This document shows, in pieces, positions 1 through 4,345 of a stretch of DNA of 6,889 nt. A program made the position numbers and the translations under genes. The stretch's first letter is position 1; the number at the start of each line of letters is the position of its first letter. The DNA is from Chitinivibrionales bacterium (GTDB lineage: Bacteria; Fibrobacterota; Chitinivibrionia; Chitinivibrionales; JANQEN01). The stretch spans positions 1-6,889 of the forward strand of contig JAUVGS010000114.1 of NCBI GenBank assembly GCA_030593665.1, given 5' to 3'. The notes below the pieces were generated by a model, which saw only the letters and a list, made by a program, of their open reading frames with translations, was not told the origin of the DNA and made no database searches.

Positions 1-878
1 TGGTCGCTCACGGCGGGACCGGCAAAGGAAATGACCAGATCCGTTTTGAGCTTACCTATATGGCTCTCGCACCCATGCTGAAAATTATCGCACCATGGAA
101 AGATGAACGCTGGGACCTCTTGTCACGTGAAGATTGTTTAGTGTATGCTGCAAAACATAACATTCCCATTGCACAATCAAAAGAGCGTATCTATTCTGAA
201 GATAGAAACCTCTGGCATATCAGCCACGAAGGTGATGACCTTGAAAATCCGGGAAATGAACCTGATGATAAGATTTTTACTATTTCCAGCGTTCTGGAAA
301 AAGCATCTGATGAGCCGGAATTTGTTGAGATTGAATTTGTCAAAGGAATACCGGTTTCAGTCAACGGCAAAAAACTTCCCCCAATTGAACTGCTGACCGA
401 ACTTAACCGCCTTGGCAGCAAACATGCTATCGGCCATGTCGACATGGTTGAAAACCGCATGTTTGGTATAAAATCACGCGGTGTCTATGAAACACCCGGC
501 GGCACTATTTTATATAATGCCCACCGTGAACTGGAATACCTTGTTCTCGACCGGGACACCTTTCACTATAAGGAAATCCTTGCGTTAAAATACGCCGAGT
601 TTGTCTATGACGGCAAGTGGTTCACTCCGCTGCGCGAAGCTATGGATGCCTTTATCGATGCGACCCAGAAGAATGTAACCGGTCGGGTTCGACTAAAACT
701 CTATAAGGGGAATGTTGTGCCGGCCGGCTCATGGGCTGAGAAATCACTCTACTTTGAGGACCTTGCATCATTCAATGTGACCGACCTCTTTGATCAGAAA
801 GATGCCAGCGGTTTTATACGGGTTTTCGGGCTGCCGTTGCGGGTTCAGGGTATGGTGAACAGGGACGATATAAAGTAA
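1..878 (+). CDS. argG: Argininosuccinate synthase, C-terminal part (5' end cut by window)
   Basis: Joins citrulline and aspartate using ATP to give argininosuccinate, the next-to-last step of arginine synthesis, in the cytosol. The frame is already open at base 3, so the ATG at 60 is internal and not the start. 291 residues are visible; the family is about 400 long, so roughly 110 N-terminal residues, including the ATP-binding loop, lie upstream. Counting from the first full codon, the visible family motifs are [12 protein letters not shown] (5-16; the Asn-Asp pair contacts substrate in known structures), the DRNLW..SHEG.DLENP block (about 68-83) and the [13 protein letters not shown] block (about 159-171). 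The usual Cys or Ala before TGKGNDQ is Gly here. The protein ends at a normal family position with TAA at 876-878. No other arg gene is in view. Identification is very secure. Confidence 0.97.
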   Translation, partial: VAHGGTGKGNDQIRFELTYMALAPMLKIIAPWKDERWDLLSREDCLVYAAKHNIPIAQSKERIYSEDRNLWHISHEGDDLENPGNEPDDKIFTISSVLEKASDEPEFVEIEFVKGIPVSVNGKKLPPIELLTELNRLGSKHAIGHVDMVENRMFGIKSRGVYETPGGTILYNAHRELEYLVLDRDTFHYKEILALKYAEFVYDGKWFTPLREAMDAFIDATQKNVTGRVRLKLYKGNVVPAGSWAEKSLYFEDLASFNVTDLFDQKDASGFIRVFGLPLRVQGMVNRDDIK

Positions 879-937
879 TACTAGTTCACCTGGAGTCATG
901 CTTTTACAGGAATGATAAATGAAGTAGTACTTGTTCA
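873..937. repeat. Imperfect 16-bp direct repeat across the argG stop
   Basis: AAGTAATACTAGTTCA at 873-888 and AAGTAGTACTTGTTCA at 922-937 match at 14 of 16 bases, with starts 49 bp apart. Each copy contains the small dyad AGTA-n-TACT; in the second copy it extends to AAGTA-G-TACTT. The first copy contains the argG stop codon. This could be a pair of regulator sites or a chance or decayed duplication. No function can be assigned. Confidence 0.5.
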
Positions 938-948
938 GAATTTACAAA

Positions 949-989
949 TCCTCCTCGAAAATTCAATTGTTTTAAGCAATCGAGGAGGA
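949..989. repeat. Inverted repeat with 10-bp arms downstream of argG
   Basis: TCCTCCTCGA (949-958) pairs perfectly with TCGAGGAGGA (980-989) around a 21-base loop. It could form a strong hairpin in an argG read-through transcript. There is no T-run directly after it, so it is not a classical intrinsic terminator, although it may slow or protect the argG 3' end. The right arm continues as a GAGGAGGAGG purine run that resembles a Shine-Dalgarno site, but no start codon lies at a usable distance after it. Confidence 0.6.
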
Positions 990-1005
990 GGACGAGGAAT
1001 CAATT

Positions 1006-1029
1006 TTAAACAGTAATATTACAGTTTAA
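1006..1029. repeat. 24-bp near-perfect dyad upstream of ispD
   Basis: TTAAAC (1006-1011) and GTTTAA (1024-1029) flank the perfect palindrome GTAATATTAC (1013-1022), all sharing one centre. Eleven of the twelve base pairs match; only 1012/1023 (A and A) fail. The element directly abuts the REP-like repeat. As DNA it has the form of an operator for a dimeric regulator; as single-stranded DNA or RNA it is an AT-rich hairpin. No promoter hexamers with good spacing were found around it, so its role is unknown. Confidence 0.55.
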
Positions 1030-1030
1030 C

Positions 1031-1057
1031 GTCATACCCGCGCAGGCGGGTATCCAG
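1031..1057. repeat. REP-like palindromic repeat (GTCAT-CCCGC type)
   Basis: The element begins GTCAT and ends ATCCAG. ATACCCGC (1034-1041) and GCGGGTAT (1046-1053) form a perfect 8-bp stem around a GCAG loop. This is a recognised dispersed bacterial repeat, commonly seen as GTCATTCCCGC..GCGGGAATCCAG. Here the third stem position is A with a matching T on the other side, a paired change that keeps the stem. Read on the minus strand it encodes FWIPACAGMT, a well-known spurious peptide in hypothetical proteins. It ends five bases before the ispD start codon. Confidence 0.8.
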
Positions 1058-1062
1058 AAACT

Positions 1063-1755
1063 ATGAATAAAAAAATTTCCACCGTAATAGTCGCCGGCGG
1101 CATGGGAAAGCGCCTTGGCGCCGATGTACCCAAAGCGTTTGTCAATCTCGGCGGCAAATATCTCTTTGAGCATTCGCTGGAGATATTCCTGCACCATGCT
1201 TCAGTTGCTGAAATTATCATTGTCGTACCTGATGCTGCGGTAGAAAAAACGGAAAAGATTATACATACCGGGAAACCGGAGAAAACAGTTGTAATCGTCA
1301 ACGGTGGTGAAGAGCGTTGGCGGTCTGTACAAAACGGTATACTGACGACAGAGGAGACGTTTGACTGGGTACTGGTACATGATGCGGCACGGCCATTTGT
1401 CACGAAAGAGGTAATCGACGAATTACTTAAAAAACGTTCCGCCTTTGAATGTGCTTTTACCGCTACTCCGGTAGATGATACGATAAGACGTTATGAAAAC
1501 GATACCGGTGTTGAAACAGTCGATCGTTCTTCATTGATTCGCGTGGGTACTCCCCAGTTGTTTCACCGCGCTTCGCTCATCGAAGCTTTCTCCCATGCGG
1601 AATCGATGTCTCCTCCGCCTACCGACGAAGTCATGCTCATGGAAAAATGCGATATTCCCGTGGGCTTTGCCTGGGGAGATTCAAAGAATTTTAAAATTAC
1701 GACACACCATGATCTTGAAATAGCTGAAGCGTTGTTATCATTTCGAAAAGGATAA
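1063..1755 (+). CDS. ispD: 2-C-methyl-D-erythritol 4-phosphate cytidylyltransferase
   Basis: Transfers CMP from CTP to methylerythritol 4-phosphate in the MEP route to isoprenoid precursors; cytosolic. At 230 residues it is a normal single-domain IspD with no IspF fusion. Visible motifs: nucleotide loop AGGMGKRLG (11-19) with PK at 23-24; GGEERWRSVQNG (81-92); the family signature VLVHDAARPF (103-112, Asp107); PVDDTIRR (136-143); DR at 154-155 with TPQLF (163-167); TDE (187-189); and NFKIT (209-213), whose Lys211 matches the conserved C-terminal substrate-site lysine. The ATG at 1063 gives the expected short lead to the first beta strand, so it is kept although no clear Shine-Dalgarno stands before it. 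The bases where one would sit lie in or just after the REP hairpin. It is likely co-transcribed with the next gene, three bases away. ispF is not adjacent. Confidence 0.96.
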   Translation: MNKKISTVIVAGGMGKRLGADVPKAFVNLGGKYLFEHSLEIFLHHASVAEIIIVVPDAAVEKTEKIIHTGKPEKTVVIVNGGEERWRSVQNGILTTEETFDWVLVHDAARPFVTKEVIDELLKKRSAFECAFTATPVDDTIRRYENDTGVETVDRSSLIRVGTPQLFHRASLIEAFSHAESMSPPPTDEVMLMEKCDIPVGFAWGDSKNFKITTHHDLEIAEALLSFRKG

Positions 1756-1758
1756 CCT

Positions 1759-2619
1759 ATGCTGAAGAAAAAGAGAAATAAAACAGGCCATATCAACGGA
1801 CTTATCGTAGCGGCCCTTACCCCGTTTACCAAAACAAACACCATTGACAAAAGGGCGTTTGTCAGGCATCTTACATTTCTCCATACTCATAGTGTGCCGA
1901 ATATCCTTATAAACGGAACTGCCGGTGAATTTTTCTCATTGACACGGGAAGAGAAAAGAGACTTGATAAAAATAGCCAGGAATAATTTTCCCGGTACTGT
2001 TATTTTGCAGGCCGGCAGCAATTCTCTTGCGGAATCTATTGATCTGGCCAGATATGGTGAAAATCTGGGTGTTGACGCAATTGCCTCACTCCCCCCATAC
2101 TATCTGTCGAACGCCCCGAAACAGGGCATAATTGACTATTTCAATTGTTTTGCAGGTTCTCTCTCCATTCCTTTTATTCTTTACAATTTTCCAAAGCATA
2201 CGCAGCTCTCAATAAATCCTGAAATACTTTCAGCGGTATCGCACTATGGCGTAAAGGACTCGTCAGCAACTATTTCTTTAATCAAATACACACGACGGTA
2301 TTATATCGGCAGTGATAAAAATATTATCAAGGCTTATAAAGCCGGGGCGTGCGGTTTTATAAGCGCCCGCGCTAACTTCTTTCCCGAACTCTATGTGTTT
2401 CTGGAACAGGCGCTTGTCGAACAAAACACGGGGAAAGCCCGGGCAATACATAAAGAGATAACCGCACTCGCCGAGCGATATTCCGGCCCGAACCAGATCG
2501 CCATGATAAAATACGCGGTCACGAAACGATTAAAAGAATACCCGACCTTTGTCAGGTTGCCGTTAGTGCAATTACATGAAGACGATGTTAAGATATTAGG
2601 GAACGCATATTACCGGTAA
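1759..2619 (+). CDS. DapA/N-acetylneuraminate lyase family aldolase or lyase, substrate unknown
   Basis: A class I aldolase-type TIM barrel using a lysine Schiff base, 286 residues, the family's usual length. Motifs: ALTPF (19-23), NGTAGEFFSLT (52-62, substrate carboxylate loop), LPPYY (111-115), YNFP (142-145, catalytic Tyr142), VKDSS (165-169, Schiff-base Lys166) and GSDKNI (about 194-199). By motif alignment to E. coli dihydrodipicolinate synthase, GTTGE is GTAGE here. The stretch after YN-P puts His147 where DapA has Arg138, the residue that holds aspartate semialdehyde. This argues against true DapA and for another pyruvate-forming or pyruvate-using member such as a keto-acid aldolase or a sialic-acid-type lyase; I cannot choose. 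AGGA (1749-1752) lies six bases before the ATG, inside the end of ispD, which supports this start and coupling to ispD. The basic N-terminus (KKKRNK) precedes the barrel. Confidence 0.9.
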   Translation: MLKKKRNKTGHINGLIVAALTPFTKTNTIDKRAFVRHLTFLHTHSVPNILINGTAGEFFSLTREEKRDLIKIARNNFPGTVILQAGSNSLAESIDLARYGENLGVDAIASLPPYYLSNAPKQGIIDYFNCFAGSLSIPFILYNFPKHTQLSINPEILSAVSHYGVKDSSATISLIKYTRRYYIGSDKNIIKAYKAGACGFISARANFFPELYVFLEQALVEQNTGKARAIHKEITALAERYSGPNQIAMIKYAVTKRLKEYPTFVRLPLVQLHEDDVKILGNAYYR

Positions 2620-2643
2620 TTGTCAGATTTCACGCCGGTGAAA
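2609..2643. other. Dyads at the convergent gene junction
   Basis: A perfect 12-bp palindrome, ATTACCGGTAAT (2609-2620), spans the stop codon of the lyase gene. A second hairpin, TTTCAC-GCCG-GTGAAA (2628-2643), lies in the last codons of the opposing permease. The two stop codons are only three bases apart (2620-2622). Neither hairpin is followed by a T-run on either strand, so a classical bidirectional terminator is not supported, though the pair may still help end or stabilise both transcripts. Confidence 0.35.
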
Positions 2644-3435
2644 GCGCCATATAAGAATACCCGCAGAAACCAGGGAATAGATGAGGACGTTTACAAAGGG
2701 ATGCACCGGCCCCATACCGTGAAACTCACTCTTGTCAATAATCGCTACCGCATACTGCTGAAGCAGTGCCATTTTGGGATACATAAGCCGCCACCATGAG
2801 GTATCGACAACCATGTCATTCTGCTGCATTGCCTGCTGCACCATAGCATTCTGCATAACCTGATATATACCATCGGAAATAAATCCTACAACAACAATAA
2901 GTACGGTAACAGCGGCAGCGATAAAATCAGGTAAAAACAGTGACAGAAGGCTGACAACCAGAATGGTAAAAAGGAGATTTATGGAACATACCAGCGAGGC
3001 GGTTAAATAGCCGGGTATCATGCCGCCGGTTTTCGACCACGCAGTAAGAAAAATGGTACAATGGAGAATAAACATAAAGAGAGTCGAAAGTATCCAGGTA
3101 CCCAGTACCCGTCCGAAAACATACTGCCAACGAGTCACGGCCCGTGAAAGAAACATCACCAGACTGCCATCCTGCCTGTCACGGGAAAAGGTTCCCATAG
3201 TGAGCATAGTCACCAGAAGTAACATGCCGCCGCCAATTAACTGAAATGCGATTTTTGAGGCGTGCCAGGCAACAGTTACCGTATCAACCTGCCGGCCCTG
3301 CACCGTATAATTGCCGCCATAACAGCTCCGGATAAGCAACACAAAGAATATTGAAATTCCAAGGAGCACATAGAAACTCTTGTGACGTGTCTGGTCGCGA
3401 ATTGTGTAAAGTGATATTGTAAGGAGATTATGCAT
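2623..3435 (-). CDS. ABC-2 type transporter permease
   Basis: The membrane half of an ABC exporter; the cargo is unknown. With the start chosen here it has 270 residues. Hydrophobic segments at about 21-36, 62-83, 110-132, 143-166, 171-187 and 247-263 give the six-helix plan of ABC-2 permeases. The basic RDQTRHKSF lead into helix 1 and the cytoplasmic SRDRQDGSL..LSRAVTRWQYVFGR loop (84-109) after helix 2 are typical and fit the coupling region that meets the ATPase. A loop of about 60 residues, rich in Gln and Met, separates helices 5 and 6. An ATG at 3471 would add 12 residues, but the ATG at 3435 has a GGAGGG site five bases upstream and gives the usual N-terminus, so it is preferred. It overlaps the ATPase stop by eight bases, indicating translational coupling. 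No substrate-binding protein gene is nearby, which fits an exporter. Confidence 0.9.
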   Translation of the reverse strand: MHNLLTISLYTIRDQTRHKSFYVLLGISIFFVLLIRSCYGGNYTVQGRQVDTVTVAWHASKIAFQLIGGGMLLLVTMLTMGTFSRDRQDGSLVMFLSRAVTRWQYVFGRVLGTWILSTLFMFILHCTIFLTAWSKTGGMIPGYLTASLVCSINLLFTILVVSLLSLFLPDFIAAAVTVLIVVVGFISDGIYQVMQNAMVQQAMQQNDMVVDTSWWRLMYPKMALLQQYAVAIIDKSEFHGMGPVHPFVNVLIYSLVSAGILIWRFHRREI

Positions 3436-4141
3436 GGCTGCCCTCCACAATTCTGATGAAAACATCTTCAAGGGTTTCGTGTTCCTTTACAATTGCATCA
3501 ATGGAATCCTTAATGACTATTTTCCCGTTATGCATTATTGCAGCGGTATCACACATCTTTTCAACTTCCGACAGCAGATGTGAATTTAAGAGAATAGTAA
3601 CACCATCCTTCCGCATTTTCTCAAGTATATTTCTTACTCCACGAATACCAAGAGGATCAAGACCGGAAATTGGTTCATCGAGTATTAAAAGCTTCGGATT
3701 GCCCAGTATAGCTGCGCCCAGACCAATCCGCTGGGCCATTCCTCTGGAATAGGTTGCGCTCCTTTTATTCGCTTTGCCGCTCATATCAACAATATCAAGT
3801 ATTCGGGAGACCTCTTGCCTGGTTTTATCTCCTTTCAGCCCAGTCATTGCGGCATGCCGCATGAGATACTCATTGCCGGAAAGATAGGGTGGGATTTTAT
3901 GGTGCTCCGCAAGATACCCGATAGTTTCCCGTACTGAAGAATCCTGCGAAGAAATACCGTTAATAGAGATAGAACCGCTGCTCGGAGAGGAAAATCCGAG
4001 AAGCATACGCACAATAGTTGTCTTGCCTGCGCCATTGGGCCCAAGAAGAGCAAAAAACTCCCCCTTTTCAACGGTGATTGAAACGGTATCTACCGCGGTT
4101 GTTGAGCCGAAGTTTTTTGTTAGTGCTTTAAGGGTTATCAT
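3428..4141 (-). CDS. ABC transporter ATP-binding protein (ABC-2 exporter type)
   Basis: The cytosolic ATPase partner of the permease encoded next; 237 residues, a full nucleotide-binding domain. In order: Walker A GPNGAGKTT (34-42, Lys40), Q-loop region IGYLAEHHKIPPYLSGNEYL (74-93), signature YSRGMAQR (131-138, in place of LSGGQ), Walker B LLILDEP (151-157, catalytic Glu156), D-loop SGLDP (159-163), H-switch His188 in LLNSHLLSEVE, and the C-terminal LEDVFI typical of this group. Glu79 stands where the Q-loop glutamine usually is; this and the altered signature are common in the DrrA/CcmA-like branch, so the protein should be active. No other Met is near the N-terminus. An AAAGGAC site (4160-4154) precedes the ATG by about 13 bases, rather far, so initiation may be modest. 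The cargo is not predictable. Confidence 0.95.
   Translation of the reverse strand: MITLKALTKNFGSTTAVDTVSITVEKGEFFALLGPNGAGKTTIVRMLLGFSSPSSGSISINGISSQDSSVRETIGYLAEHHKIPPYLSGNEYLMRHAAMTGLKGDKTRQEVSRILDIVDMSGKANKRSATYSRGMAQRIGLGAAILGNPKLLILDEPISGLDPLGIRGVRNILEKMRKDGVTILLNSHLLSEVEKMCDTAAIMHNGKIVIKDSIDAIVKEHETLEDVFIRIVEGSHA
3441..3446 (-). promoter_or_regulatory. Ribosome binding site deciding the permease start
   Basis: On the minus strand GGAGGG is followed by five bases and then ATG at 3435-3433. It sits within the last codons of the upstream ATPase gene. This favours 3435 over the ATG at 3471, which would lie inside the ATPase frame and before this site. Confidence 0.75.
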
Positions 4142-4185
4142 AGTATATTTTCTGTCCTTTATTCATATTAGAGATATCATCTAAC

Positions 4186-4200
4186 GCGGGATAAACCCGC
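4186..4200. repeat. Small GC hairpin in ABC operon leader
   Basis: GCGGG (4186-4190) and CCCGC (4196-4200) form a perfect 5-bp stem around a five-base loop, about 45 bases before the ATPase start on the minus strand. There is no T-run on either side. It is probably in the 5' leader of the ABC operon if transcription starts further upstream. Confidence 0.35.
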
Positions 4201-4218
4201 AAGTAAGTTCCTTATCAG

Positions 4219-4250
4219 ATTCCTTTCTAACCGAAGAAAGCATTCGGAAT
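4219..4250. repeat. Two mutually exclusive hairpins in the divergent intergenic region
   Basis: CTTTCT (4223-4228) can pair with AGAAAG (4235-4240), extended by ATTC (4219-4222) with GAAT (4247-4250) across a six-base bulge. Alternatively CCGAA (4231-4235) pairs with TTCGG (4243-4247). The two folds use overlapping bases. With the ABC operon leader reading through here, a switch is conceivable but nothing proves it. Confidence 0.25.
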
Positions 4251-4253
4251 AAA

Positions 4254-4316
4254 GTATTGTAACAAATAAATTTGTAACCAATACCTAAAAAACAAGAAAG
4301 CAATCTGTAAGGTATT
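4254..4316. repeat. 15-bp-period direct repeat and nested dyads upstream of the SNF2 gene
   Basis: Two tandem 15-base units (4256-4270 and 4271-4285) share the core TTGTAAC-n-AATA. The same stretch is also dyadic: ACAAAT/ATTTGT (4262-4267, 4270-4275) lies within outer arms GTATTG (4254-4259) and CAATAC (4279-4284), and AATACCT (4280-4286) is mirrored by AGGTATT (4310-4316). It lies 30-92 bases before the SNF2 ATG and over 110 bases before the ABC ATG, so a regulator bound here could act on both. A TACAAT hexamer on the minus strand (4261-4256) resembles a -10 box but lacks a convincing -35. Confidence 0.4.
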
Positions 4317-4345
4317 AAAATAGTAAATTCCATTTTACCCTACGT

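Noticed and set aside
60..62. ATG at 60 as the argG start
   Set aside because: The frame upstream to base 3 encodes the conserved [16 protein letters not shown] segment, so this Met is internal.
912..1016. Small plus-strand ORF of 34 codons (starts MINEVVLVQ, ends GRGINFKQ)
   Set aside because: The only AGGA touches its ATG, so ribosome spacing is wrong, and its 3' half is simply the inverted repeat. It could be a leader peptide, but nothing supports translation.
1006..1197. Minus-strand 63-codon ORF ending in a FWIPACAGMT-like peptide
   Set aside because: It is antisense to the start of ispD, and the peptide is the translation of the REP-like repeat, a common source of false hypothetical proteins.
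3428..3471. ATG at 3471 as permease start
   Set aside because: It would place the N-terminus inside the ATPase frame ahead of the GGAGGG site; the ATG at 3435 has proper spacing and the normal family N-terminus.
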